Positions 45,801 through 53,303 of a stretch of 64,000 nt of DNA are shown in pieces. Source of the DNA: Catellatospora sp. IY07-71 (GTDB taxonomy: Bacteria > Actinomycetota > Actinomycetes > Mycobacteriales > Micromonosporaceae); contig NZ_AP023360.1 in the NCBI RefSeq assembly GCF_018326265.1, positions 5,117,501 through 5,181,500 of the forward strand, read 5' to 3'. Every line of letters begins with the position of its first letter. The stretch's first letter is position 1. The notes under the pieces are model-generated. The model was not told the DNA's origin. It worked only from the letters and a program-made list of their open reading frames with translations, and did no database searches. The position numbers and the translations under genes were made by a program.

Positions 45801-47643
45801 CCCGACCGGCGTCATGTTCCTCGACGAGGAGCACGGCGACATCCGTGAGCTGGTCCGCCACGAGATGTTCCACTTCATCCAGTACGAGTACATGAACCAC
45901 CTGTACATCGGCGAGTACAACATGAACTGGTGGATGGAGGCGACCGCCAACTGGGGCGCCCACCAGGCGTCCGAGGCGGCGCGAGCCGGTGACGACGACT
46001 ACTACTACAACCTCTACCAGTTCCTGCGCGAGTCGGAGCAGCGCTACGACGAGGGCGACTCCGTCCTGCAGGCGGGCGGGCCGGAGTACGGTGCGTTCAT
46101 CCTCGCCGAGTTCATGCAGGAACGGCTGGGCGACGACGCGATCCGGCACAGTTGGGAGCGGCTGGAGGGGCAGGCGCGGCCGCTGCCGGGTGTCGTCATC
46201 GGCGAGCTGCTCGACGAGCGGGCGGGCACCGACGCCGCCACCGAGATCGAACGCTTCCGGCAGTGGGCGTACGTGCTCGACTCCGGCGGGTCGCCGGTCG
46301 GGTTCGCCGACGACGACGCCGACGAATGGCGGCTGAGCCTGGACAGGCTGCCGGGCATGCGGCCGCCGCACCGCACCGTCACGATCGGCTCCAGCGGCGA
46401 CGACGGACAGGCCACGACCGGTGCCCTGAGCCTGCAGCAGACCGGTGCGCAGTACGTCGAGCTCGCCAACCCGGGCCGGTTCAACACGCAGCTCACCGTC
46501 GGCTTCACGGCCGGCGATCCGGCGGTGCGCGCCAGCGCCGTGCTGCTAGACGAGGACCGCCGCCCGAGTGCCGCCTGCGGCGGCGCGAGACCGGTGCACC
46601 GTGCCGACACGTACCTCGACCTCACCACCGCCTGCCCGAACGCCGTGCTGGTGTTCGTCTGGGCTGAACAGGACGACGACGGGCTGGGATTCTGGACGAG
46701 CGGGCAGTACACGATCTCCTACGCCCGGCACAGCGTCGACCTGTTCGGCGTTTCCGACCTCGGCCTGGGCGCCTACGGCAACATCACCAGCACCTCCGGG
46801 ATCGGCCTGCGCCGCGGCGGCGAGCCCGACACCGAATCGGTCCTCAACGGATGCTGGTGCGAAGGCTGGGGAGTGGGCGTGCCGGGCGCGTTCGGCGCGT
46901 CGGTCAACGAGGACTACGGCGTCGACAACATGGAGCTGGAGCAGTTCAGCTACGCGGGTGGCGTGGTCAGCAGCACCGTGCGGGTGCCTGACGGGCTGCG
47001 GGTGGTGCAGACGACCTCGGCCTCGTCCGTGGACGAGCTGTGGGAGCTGCGGATCACGGTGTACAACACGACCGATGAGCCGCTGGGGCCGGTCCACTAC
47101 CGGCGGGTCGTCGACTGGGACCCGATGCCGACGCTGTTCGACTCCTATAACACCGTTGCCAAGATCGACGGCACCGACACCGGATACCTCGCCGGGATCA
47201 CCAACGACGGCTTCGCGAACCCCGATCCGTCGCTGCCGATGACGGACCTGGGCGCGACGGGCTGGTTCCAGGACTACGGCCCGGACGACACCGGCGCCCT
47301 GCTCGACGTCGACCTGGGCACCCTCGCTCCGGGCACGCCGAAGACGTTCTCGATCTTCTACGGCGTGACCGGCAGCGAGGCGGCGGCGATCGACGCGGTG
47401 ACGGCCGTGGGTGCGCAGGTTTACTCGCTGGGCCAGGTCGCCACCGACGAGGGGCGGGACAGCGGGTTGCCGTACACGGCGGTGATGGCGATCGACGGCA
47501 GTGCCCTCACCACCACCGGGCCTGCGCTGCGCCTTTTCGCCGCCACGCCGCAGCGCGGCTGGGGTGCCCCGCAGGACACCTTCCTGCGTAGCACGACCGG
47601 GGTGCGCCCGCCGCAGCACCGCCCGCCGGGTGCCGCAGGGTGA
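39868..47643 (+). CDS. Giant secreted protein with 12 beta-sandwich modules and a zincin-like domain
   Basis: ATG 39868 follows GGAGGGGAA; the product is about 2,591 residues. A signal peptide ends near AAADDPVTVD. An IPT/TIG-like domain (about 40-115) is followed by 12 modules of about 105 residues (121-1411). Each opens with a phrase like GQNATVTFPATAGQRVSVQL and ends with 'Y-x-V-x-L-D'. Three or four Ig/fibronectin-like domains follow (1411-1790). The peptidase-like domain has HEMFHFIQYEY at 1998-2008 and WWMEATANW with Glu2024, so His1998, His2002 and Glu2024 fit a gluzincin-type zinc site. A C-terminal domain of about 400 residues is unrecognised. There is no LPXTG or C-terminal membrane segment. 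Confidence 0.9.
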   Translation: MARRRIRSLSMTIAMALAVGTGLAGPAAADDPVTVDAITPRVTAASGTLSISGRGFSTTPSDNLVRLNGTALTVTAATEQLLEVGVPAGATSGPITVQSPTGAATSAVDVYVPPAAFTPAQVETYQRIASGTPATATVATAGNISLLTVAGQAGRRLSIKLASSTFGTLTSSARISVYRPDGTALLAATGFGSSGIFIEPLALPSDGTYQILIDPQNTAVGQVAVTAYDLPADQVLALTPGTPVTMSATVPGANATATFTGVAGQRVALQGSGGTFTSSSHALLSIRRPDGTVLVSGTSCGTSCWIDTKTLPADGVYTVLLDAQSTNVGSLTVKLTDVPPDQAHTLTPASTLTLTTSAGQNAVATFPGTAGERVALRFTGGTYGSLTNATVSLAKPDGTTLVSSTYCGTSCWIDTKTLPADGVYTLLLDPQTWYTGSLTAELFLVPADGAYQLIHGTPVTITTTAGQNAVATFPGTAGGRVALRFTGGTYGSSSYLQLVLRKPDGTNLVSTTYCGTSCWIDTKTLPADGVYTVVLDAQSWNTGSLTAQLFTVVDPVVAAAVGGPAVAVTTTTPGQNATVTFPATAGQRVSVQLSGSTYGTSSSSVSAALRNPDGSTLLAAAGVGSGGLLLGPVTIGAGGTHTVVLDPANDLVGALTVLVSDVADATAQTTAGAGPVTVGTTSPGQNARVSFPAADGDRVAVRVSASTYGSGSSNLQVSVLRPDGTVLVPATGVGSSGAFIDARVLSGGGTYQILVDPQGAVVGSVQVEVIAVPADTSAEIPLDGTTVRAATTVAGQNAALTFPGEAGQRVSIRFANGSGSVYATVTGPDGTVLKARWSVGAADFTEPLTLPASGQYRILLDPSTAALGVMDVQAWLLAADPTAAAVLGGDPATVTITAPGQNATVTVDGTAGTRLSLRLSGTVGVYATVKKPDGTDLKARWYASTSDFADPLPLPVTGTYTVVLDPLTTNVGTTSVQAYDVPADPVHTATLDGTPVTATVAVPGQNAAVTFDGTAGQRVSLQTTSPMTVYATIRKPDGTDLKARWSVGQSSFLDPLTLPATGTYTLLLDPNLHHVGDLTARLWSVPADLAGTATLDGSPHTVSIGVPGQNAQLAFTGQAGHRVYVQAETVGTFTGSVKVSVRDAANTTLGSATVSASGAVFVGPVAYAATGGHTIVVDPQGATTGAVRIRVWDATSASAAEAAVGGEAVTVTTQTPGQAGLATFTGTAGQRVSITVTGAAYLAGGVQQMYDAALLGPSGSSIATKSASSPASALLGAVVLPADGAYTVRVLPRGLGVGTAQVRVHAVPADVALAGAIGGGPVSAALTAPGAAAVITFTATAGQSIITDVYAGPAPLNIVVTRPDGTTECSSTSLSLTAVMMCTARQSGEHRLRFTPATVDTGTWSVELVDLIGTPAVPAAAEWSGADVSLSWKTFTQVSLAGYAVVLDGSPGTDPGSTVTQVADSLSARLPDGLHYLHVRAVATTGLAGPAAHITVKVDATAPVMTGIQVPSHPDPDVATASLTVQALFTASDTAAGVAGYAVSVTRGPDDEPLGAADAEAAHTLTLAGEGTWYLHVAAVDRAGNRGTPMHRRLTVDLPPSAPHIASSTHPVPGTVYPGQDFVATWTSGPADAARWAAVLDGDPQTVPGTAATTAQNRFGGRLAAGEWWLHVRGIDAAGTAGQTAHFRVVVAPRPVAFQQPLPGRAVWGTAAVAITCPGGGPLVVEARTAGGAWQQVGSAAVDGAACRTSWDTTAAAWPDGRYELRARDGDEVVADGVAVTVANGSDVLQRLEYDYAAGALELTDYVRFSLYAVVQPGTVPAVYTTGAVPAEHAAGARAALVGLFADLPAAAQQELSAWMSPVPLADPQGAAGRRSVLRAAGGNPDCTIPVVFGELQADCRAYGDNFSVYYKSSSFDGADQERPRYVQDALDTLESSRTFYVDELGYRAPGRIYAVMHPSATSFSGGLSLPPFPGCNCPTGVMFLDEEHGDIRELVRHEMFHFIQYEYMNHLYIGEYNMNWWMEATANWGAHQASEAARAGDDDYYYNLYQFLRESEQRYDEGDSVLQAGGPEYGAFILAEFMQERLGDDAIRHSWERLEGQARPLPGVVIGELLDERAGTDAATEIERFRQWAYVLDSGGSPVGFADDDADEWRLSLDRLPGMRPPHRTVTIGSSGDDGQATTGALSLQQTGAQYVELANPGRFNTQLTVGFTAGDPAVRASAVLLDEDRRPSAACGGARPVHRADTYLDLTTACPNAVLVFVWAEQDDDGLGFWTSGQYTISYARHSVDLFGVSDLGLGAYGNITSTSGIGLRRGGEPDTESVLNGCWCEGWGVGVPGAFGASVNEDYGVDNMELEQFSYAGGVVSSTVRVPDGLRVVQTTSASSVDELWELRITVYNTTDEPLGPVHYRRVVDWDPMPTLFDSYNTVAKIDGTDTGYLAGITNDGFANPDPSLPMTDLGATGWFQDYGPDDTGALLDVDLGTLAPGTPKTFSIFYGVTGSEAAAIDAVTAVGAQVYSLGQVATDEGRDSGLPYTAVMAIDGSALTTTGPALRLFAATPQRGWGAPQDTFLRSTTGVRPPQHRPPGAAG
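40750..41460 (+). repeat. Near-identical coding repeats in modules 2-4
   Basis: The phrase GTSCWIDTKTLPADGVYT recurs at about 40770-40822, 41092-41143 and 41409-41460 with nearly identical DNA. Each copy carries two cysteines (C-G-T-S-C), found only in these three modules. The DNA identity suggests recent duplication or gene conversion among modules. Confidence 0.75.
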
Positions 47644-47719
47644 GCACTACTGCTCGGCCGACTCGGCGGAGTGGCACCACGCGGCCGTGTCCACCGGGAA
47701 TGTAGGACCCGCCTGCTCT

Positions 47720-47756
47720 GCGGGGGCGGCGCGGCCTGTGGCCGGGCCGCCCCCGC
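47720..47756. terminator. Bidirectional terminator
   Basis: GCGGGGGCGGC at 47720-47730 pairs with GCCGCCCCCGC at 47746-47756. It lies between the giant protein (+) and the LPMO (-), which converge. Confidence 0.75.
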
Positions 47757-47928
47757 GGCGATCGGGGCCGCTGCAGATCGGGCAGCGCCCGGACCGCGCG
47801 TGCGCGGCCCTTGGGGCGGTGCGGCGTGGCGACGGGTTACGGAATCCGGGAATGTGCTCGTCCGTGGTGCCGTCGTGACCCGGTTGCCCGGCGCGGGAAG
47901 CGCCGGGCGACCGGTGAGCCGCACGGTG

Positions 47929-48969
47929 TCAGCCGGCGCGGCAGGTGAAGCCGGTGGCCTGGGCCCCGGTTCCGATGAAGCCGAAGGTGGCCGTGCCGTT
48001 CGGGGCGAGGGTGCCGTTGTAGGCGACGTTGGTCGCGGTCACGGTGCCTGCGGAGGTGGTGAAGTTCGCGCTCCAGCCGTTCTGGAGGGTGCCGGTGAAT
48101 CCGACGGTCCAGCTGCGCGTGCCGGCGGCGCCCGCCGTGACCAGCACCTCGGCCTGGTAGCCGCCCGGCCACTGGCTGGTGATGCGCAGCGTGGCGGTGC
48201 AACCGGCCGGAGCCGGGCTGCTGGGCGCGGGGTTGCTGGGCGAGGGGCTCGCCTGGGACGGGCTGGGGCTCGGGCTGGCCGGGCTGGAGGTGGACGGTGA
48301 CGGCTGCGAACCGCCGCCGAAGATCACGTCGCTGCAGGCGTAGTAGGACTGGTCGAGGTGGCTGGCCTGCCAGATCGTGTAGACGATGTGCCGGCCGGTC
48401 CGGCTGCCGGCGTTGACCTGGGCCGTGTAGGTGTTACTGGGCGCCTGCCTGCCGGTCTGGGTGACCAGCTCCAGCGCGCTCCAGGTCAGCCGCTGGGTGG
48501 TGGAGTCGAAGCCCTGCCGGGTGATGTACACCTGCAGGTAGTCCGCGCCGTGGGCGGAGGGGTCGTTGAGTTTGAGCGTGAAGTTGTTCGGCTTGTCGAC
48601 CGCGTGCCAGCGGCCGGGGACGTCCATGGCGGCGTAGCGTCCGCCGACGGTCAGGCCGCCGCTGCACAGCGTGCCGTCGGGGATGGCCGCCTGGTGGTTG
48701 CCGGCGACCCCCTCCCGGAACAGGCCGTTCCAGTTCCACATGGCACCGGGTTCGGCCTGCCACGCCTGGTAGCACATCGGGTCCTGGGTCTGCATGGCCG
48801 GATTCGTGTGGTCGCCGCTCCAGCGCAGGTAGCAGCTGTATGCCCGGGTGGCCGGATCGGAGACCGCGCCGTGCGCCTGCGCCCCGGAGGACGCGAGCAG
48901 CGCGGCTCCTGCTGCCGCCACCGCGGTGACCGCGGCGACGACGGCGACTTGTGCTCTCTTCCAGTTCAT
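47929..48969 (-). CDS. AA10 lytic polysaccharide monooxygenase with CBM2
   Basis: ATG 48969 gives 346 residues. A signal peptide ends in GAQA, leaving His33 as the new N-terminus (HGAVSDPATRAY), the first half of the copper histidine brace. The AA10 core runs to about residue 225, with typical NWNGLFREGVAGNHQAAIPD and SGRTGRHIVYTIWQASHLDQSYY-like text. A Ser/Pro linker of about 35 residues leads to a family 2 cellulose-binding module (CTATLRITSQWPGGYQAEV, then NVAYNGTLAPNGTATFGFIG). The enzyme oxidatively cuts crystalline cellulose or chitin outside the cell. It lies downstream of a CebR-type operator and a small membrane protein gene. Confidence 0.95.
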   Translation of the reverse strand: MNWKRAQVAVVAAVTAVAAAGAALLASSGAQAHGAVSDPATRAYSCYLRWSGDHTNPAMQTQDPMCYQAWQAEPGAMWNWNGLFREGVAGNHQAAIPDGTLCSGGLTVGGRYAAMDVPGRWHAVDKPNNFTLKLNDPSAHGADYLQVYITRQGFDSTTQRLTWSALELVTQTGRQAPSNTYTAQVNAGSRTGRHIVYTIWQASHLDQSYYACSDVIFGGGSQPSPSTSSPASPSPSPSQASPSPSNPAPSSPAPAGCTATLRITSQWPGGYQAEVLVTAGAAGTRSWTVGFTGTLQNGWSANFTTSAGTVTATNVAYNGTLAPNGTATFGFIGTGAQATGFTCRAG

Positions 48970-49015
48970 AGCGACTCCAATCGCAGGTGGTAGCGGTTGT
49001 TTGGCTGAGTGCGGC

Positions 49016-49558
49016 TCATCGCTGGGCGCTGATGAAGCCGACGAGGGTGGCCGTCCACCAGCCGGCTTGGGAGATGGTCGCGACGAGGACCGCCGCGCCC
49101 AGCAGCCGGCGTGACGGCCGGGCGTTCCCTAGGCAGGCGAGCCGCTCCTGGACCCGCCCGGCCCATTGGCCGTTGAGCGCCACGGCGAGCACGGCGACGA
49201 GCTTGACCACGGTCAGGGGCGACGAGGTGTCGGGGGACAGCTGTGCCCCGCTGACCACCAGCAGGCCCAGCCCGAGCCAGATCGGTGTCTGCACCACGCG
49301 GGCCACCGAAACGAGGGTGGCCAGGTCCTGGCGGCCGAGCAGCCACATGAGGCCGGACCAGTCGAGGGTCAGCACCGCGCCGAAGCCGAGGACGACCGCC
49401 GCCAGGTGGACGAACAGCGCCACCGGGCGGATGCCGCTGCTGGTGGGCAGGTATGGCGCGGCTGCGAGCAGGGTGCCCCAGGCGACCAGCAGGCTGGCCG
49501 TGGTCACCGCGGCCGGGACCTTGCGGCGCCCGCGCGTCGCGGCGTCCACCACCGACAT
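49016..49558 (-). CDS. Four-segment membrane protein upstream of the LPMO
   Basis: ATG 49558 follows TTGAGGAGATCGGC; the product is 180 residues. Four hydrophobic segments are visible: ASLLVAWGTLLAAAPYL, FVHLAAVVLGFGAVLTL, VVQTPIWLGLGLLVVSG and LLGAAVLVATISQAG. The His in HLAAVVLGFG and the overall layout recall CopD/DUF2269-like membrane proteins, but I do not recognise it firmly. It is separated from the LPMO start by 46 bases and preceded by the CebR-type box, so it is probably induced with the LPMO. A link to copper or electron supply is speculative. Confidence 0.75.
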   Translation of the reverse strand: MSVVDAATRGRRKVPAAVTTASLLVAWGTLLAAAPYLPTSSGIRPVALFVHLAAVVLGFGAVLTLDWSGLMWLLGRQDLATLVSVARVVQTPIWLGLGLLVVSGAQLSPDTSSPLTVVKLVAVLAVALNGQWAGRVQERLACLGNARPSRRLLGAAVLVATISQAGWWTATLVGFISAQR

Positions 49559-49579
49559 GCCGATCTCCTCAACTCCGCA

Positions 49580-49593
49580 TGGGAACGCTCCCA
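49580..49593. promoter_or_regulatory. CebR-type (LacI family) operator
   Basis: TGGGAACGCTCCCA differs at one base from the 14-bp palindrome TGGGAGCGCTCCCA bound by CebR, the cellobiose-responsive repressor of actinomycete cellulase genes. It lies 21 bases before the membrane-protein start at 49558, well placed to control that gene and the LPMO. The rest of 49559-49895 shows no gene. Confidence 0.8.
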
Positions 49594-49895
49594 TTGTGGT
49601 GCGTCGATGTTAGGCAATCCGGCAACGCACACGAAACCTGACGGCCATGAACCGGCGGCGGATCCGGACCAGAGTGGCGCGGCGCATGCAGCGCGGGCTG
49701 CCGTTCGTCCACACCGCACGGTGTGCGCGTGCGTGAAAGTTACCGAATCGCCCTGATGCCGGCGGGGCCGAGAGTCCGTCACCGGCCGACGGCGGCCCGC
49801 AGCTGAAGCTCGGCGGCTTCGGCTTCCGGTGGCTGCGCCTCATCCGGGACACGTGACGGATCTCGCCGGCGGTCATGCCGCGGACGGCACAGGTC

Positions 49896-50075
49896 TCAAT
49901 CCTCGTCCCGCATGAGCCGGTCGAGATCTTCCGGCGGCATCTTCTTGATCTCGTCTTCGAGCCGGCGGCTGTAGCGGCGATCGTTGGCGTTCAGGCCGTT
50001 GCCGCTCTTCCGCCTGCCGTAGGTGTGCAGGAAGCCGCCCAGCTCCCTGCGAATACGGTCCTCCCGCCGTGACAT
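49896..50075 (-). CDS. Small charged protein, 59 residues
   Basis: ATG 50075 begins MSRREDRIRRELGGFLHTYG. The product is short, highly charged and ends PPEDLDRLMRDED. It has no membrane segment. Proteins of this look are widespread in actinomycetes but have no function known to me. The codon use suggests a real gene. Confidence 0.6.
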   Translation of the reverse strand: MSRREDRIRRELGGFLHTYGRRKSGNGLNANDRRYSRRLEDEIKKMPPEDLDRLMRDED

Positions 50076-50297
50076 GACCTCACGGTACGAGCGCCGCCCG
50101 CCGGACGCCACGGCTTAAGGCCAAGGGCGACAGGCGGGTCCCGGCCGACATCCGACCCGGCCGTGCCCGCTGCGTTCCCGTCACCGAAGAAGACAACGCG
50201 AGGCCGAGGTCCACCCGATCATCGCCCCCACGGTTGAGCCGGCCGGTCCGGCTCGACGGCCGTCCGGATCACCGCAGGATCTCGCTTCCCAAGCTGA

Positions 50298-50504
50298 TCA
50301 TCCCGGGTTCTCAGCTCGGAGGTCAGCCTGCAGACGACGCCGGAGCAAGGCACGTCCGAGACCCACGGCGTAGCCCATGGCGATCACCATGTGGACGATC
50401 GGCAGCCACCGGCCTTCTACCAGATCGTGGAGTGACGCCACGACACCGAACGCGCACATGCCCGCCGGCCAGATCCAGAACGGCGCCTTGTCGATCGACT
50501 TCAT
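50298..50504 (-). CDS. Small two-segment membrane protein
   Basis: ATG 50504 gives 68 residues with two hydrophobic segments (FWIWPAGMCAFGVVASL and IVHMVIAMGYAVGLGRALL) joined by a short loop. It ends with a basic tail. No strong ribosome binding site or known family is evident. The 588 bases after it (50505-51092) hold no convincing gene; an AT-richer stretch near 50890-50930 may be a promoter for the lipoprotein. Confidence 0.5.
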   Translation of the reverse strand: MKSIDKAPFWIWPAGMCAFGVVASLHDLVEGRWLPIVHMVIAMGYAVGLGRALLRRRLQADLRAENPG

Positions 50505-51092
50505 GGCCAGGGTTATAGCCCGTCATGTCAACAGCGGGGAAGATCATGCCGCCGTGATCTCCCGCGTGGCCGGGGCCGCCACACCCGGCTGGTTCCCGGC
50601 AGCGGCAGCCTTCCAGGCCGACACCGAACCGCCGGTGCCGGCACAGGGCAGTCTCATGCGGAGTGAGGACGGCCTACGGCATGGAAGTGTTCCGTGGACG
50701 AGATGATGGTCCAGCTGCGTGTGCCGGACCCGCGCTGTCGAGCGCCGCGTTGGTCTGGAGGTGCCCATCGAAGACGAGCGCGGCTCGCGTGGGGCCGGCA
50801 AATCGCCGCGCTGACGGGGTCGCCCGCGGCGGCCTAGGCGATCGCGGGCGGGTCCGAGGGGCCGGGGCCGCCGATTGTCAGCAAGCCCGTGAAGTGCAGT
50901 TTTGTTTCATTTGATGCGTATACGATGTTGTTGCGGCCGCACTTGGAGACCCATCGCCATCCGTTTTCCGCTGATGACAGACAGACGGGATCCGCAATGA
51001 CTAAAATGTCGCACTCGCGACGTCCGAGCGCTCGCGGCCTGGGGCATCCTTACCATGCGTCCACCATCCCGAGCCGCCGAAGAGCGCCATTG

Positions 51093-51725
51093 ATGGCGCT
51101 ACGCCTGCGCCGTACCGCCTTGCTGGTAGTGGCAGCCGCCCTGACCGCGCTGCCGGCCGCCTGCAGGTCCCCCTCGGACACCCCGGCTGCGTCCAGCGCG
51201 CAGGCGCTGCCGACCGCAGCGGCCTCACCGTTCCGGGCCGCGACGTCCGTGCCGGCCGCCACCTGCGCCGAGGTCAAGAACGCGATGGTGGTAGGCACGA
51301 TGGACCCGTATCGCGCGTACGGCGACGAGGGTGCGCCCCTGACCGAGGGCATGTTCTCGGGCCAGGACGGTCTCACACTCGCCGTGCAGGAGCCCTGCGC
51401 CACGGGCGACCTCGGCGGCGGGCTCGGCACGACCACCGCCGGCACCATCATGAGCAGCGTCGTGAACACCTCTGGCCGCTACTGGGCGGTCATGCTCTGC
51501 GGCAAGCCCGTCGAGCGGGCCCGGTGCGTCGTGCAGTTCGAGCTCGACGATCGCGAACCTGTCGAGAAGGTCAGCATCGCGGATGGGAAGCTCACCCAGG
51601 TCTACCTGACGCGCCCCAGTGATGCCGGTACGGCCACGCTCAGCATCCGGCGCACCGCCGTGTACGCCCTGGACGGCGACGTCCTCAAGGAGATCTCCCG
51701 CACCGACGAGCCCTACAAGCCCTGA
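51093..51725 (+). CDS. Lipoprotein of unknown function
   Basis: ATG 51093 (MALRLRRTALLVVAAAL) gives 210 residues. The signal ends in a lipobox LPAAC, so the Cys would be lipid-modified and the protein anchored outside. The mature part begins with a Ser/Ala/Pro linker and has a single domain with CAEVKNAMVVGTMDPYRAYG and VVQFELDDREPVEKVSIADG. No motif assigns a function. It is separated by 398 bases from the protease set and is probably independent; that gap (51726-52123) shows no gene. Confidence 0.75.
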   Translation: MALRLRRTALLVVAAALTALPAACRSPSDTPAASSAQALPTAAASPFRAATSVPAATCAEVKNAMVVGTMDPYRAYGDEGAPLTEGMFSGQDGLTLAVQEPCATGDLGGGLGTTTAGTIMSSVVNTSGRYWAVMLCGKPVERARCVVQFELDDREPVEKVSIADGKLTQVYLTRPSDAGTATLSIRRTAVYALDGDVLKEISRTDEPYKP

Positions 51726-52123
51726 CCGGACGCCCGGGCCTTCATGTCTGCACCGGCGCGCAGGGAATCCCTCCCTCCTTTCTGTGGCTCCTGTGTCAGT
51801 GGTCAAGCCGTCTTGTTCGTCTGCTGCTAGGCGGGCGCCGCATGAAGCGCATTGTGCTTCGGTCAGCAACAGTTGCACGAGTTCATGCGTGCGCCAGTCG
51901 GTGGCTGTTCAATACGAGCAGACGCCACAGAGGCCTCGCCTCTTCACGTCCAATGAAGAGCTTGAAGAATGCCCCAAGTGGGTACGCCGGAAATCCTGAC
52001 GATTATCGGATTTTCACTGGTGCCGGACCTACCATGACTCGTAGCACTTCGGACTGAATGAGCCGGCGGATTCATTCCGGCGCGACGATGCGCCAGTTCT
52101 CATCTAAAACGGGGGATGATTAC

Positions 52124-53239
52124 ATGAAGGCCTTCATGAAAGAAAAACCGTCAGCACCGCTCACGGCGCTTGACTTGGAGCACCTGACGAGCACGGCACC
52201 ACTTCCGGCCACCGAAGACATGCCCGCGGAGATCGCGGAGTTGTTGCGGCCGGATTCCGGCGTGTACATCCGTTCGGACCACAAGCCGACAATGGACTAT
52301 TCACTTGAGCCCGTCGCGGGAACGGCCGACATGTGGAGGGTCATCGACAACGCAACGAACGGCGAGCTCCGGCTGACGATTCCCGGACTTGACCGCACCG
52401 AACTGCAGCCTGAGGAACGGGCCGCGGATTCGGTGAGCGTCGAAGAGGCCGGCACGGACAGTCACCGCCCGCCATGGATCGAGCAGGAGTTCCTTCCCAG
52501 CCTCGTGCCGTTCCGCCTTTCGGCACAGAGTTCGGGCCTGCCGCAGGCGCAGGTGTTCATGGAGCCGAGGCCCAGGGTCATCGAGGCGGAGCGGCTGCCC
52601 TATCCGTGGTGCACGGTCGGCCGGATCGTCGTCAGGAGCTCTCTCGGCACGTGGGTGGGAAGCGGCGTTCTGGTGGGCCCGAACCTCGTCCTGACCGCGG
52701 GGCATGTCGCCCCATGGGGAGGCACGAACTGGTCGATGGAGTTCATCCCGGGCCTGCGCGAAGGCGACAGCAACCCTCGGCCGTTCGGAAGTTCCTTCGT
52801 CGAGCGGTACAGGGGATACAACACACCGGGCGAGGTCTCCGGATACGACTACGTCGTCTGCAAGCTGTACAACCCGCTCGGCCGGGCGCTGGGCTGGATG
52901 GGCACCCAGTGGTGGAGCAGCGAGAGCAGCTACGAGAGCCGCAGTTACACGTCGTCCGGGTATCCCGCGAGCTTCGGCGGCAGGCCCGCCGTTCAGTTCG
53001 CCGTCGGCATCCGGGACATCGACAGTGACAGTCCAGGGATCGAACTCGAAACCGTCACGTACACGTCGGGCGGATGGTCGGGTGGTCCGCTCTGGTTCTT
53101 CGCCGGACAGAGTCCCACCATCGTCGGCACGCTGAGCGGCTCCGAGAAAGACGAATTCGATCCACGACGGGATGTCTACGCCGGCTACATGGCCATGGTC
53201 GACCTCGTCATATTCGGCTTGGACAATTGGCGGCCCTGA
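52124..53239 (+). CDS. Trypsin-like serine protease without visible signal peptide
   Basis: ATG 52124 follows GGGGGATGATTAC; the product is 371 residues. The catalytic triad is His194 (LTAGHVAPWG), Asp242 (GYDYVVCKL) and Ser319 (GGWSGGPLW), in the order of the trypsin/V8 (S1B-like) fold. About 170 residues precede the protease domain, without a hydrophobic signal, so it may be made as an inactive cytoplasmic precursor or use an unusual export route. The oxyanion Gly is present. It begins a set with a subtilase (64 bases on) and an I9-like small protein. Confidence 0.85.
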   Translation: MKAFMKEKPSAPLTALDLEHLTSTAPLPATEDMPAEIAELLRPDSGVYIRSDHKPTMDYSLEPVAGTADMWRVIDNATNGELRLTIPGLDRTELQPEERAADSVSVEEAGTDSHRPPWIEQEFLPSLVPFRLSAQSSGLPQAQVFMEPRPRVIEAERLPYPWCTVGRIVVRSSLGTWVGSGVLVGPNLVLTAGHVAPWGGTNWSMEFIPGLREGDSNPRPFGSSFVERYRGYNTPGEVSGYDYVVCKLYNPLGRALGWMGTQWWSSESSYESRSYTSSGYPASFGGRPAVQFAVGIRDIDSDSPGIELETVTYTSGGWSGGPLWFFAGQSPTIVGTLSGSEKDEFDPRRDVYAGYMAMVDLVIFGLDNWRP

Positions 53240-53303
53240 GCCGTCAGCAGTGTCTCTCAATGCACCTATCGGGCAACAACAAGGGAAAGAGAGGAACACC
53301 ATC

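Noticed and set aside
51842-52057. Short plus-strand frame before the trypsin-like gene
   Set aside because: Its text has no motif, another frame over the same DNA looks equally likely, and no ribosome binding site precedes it.
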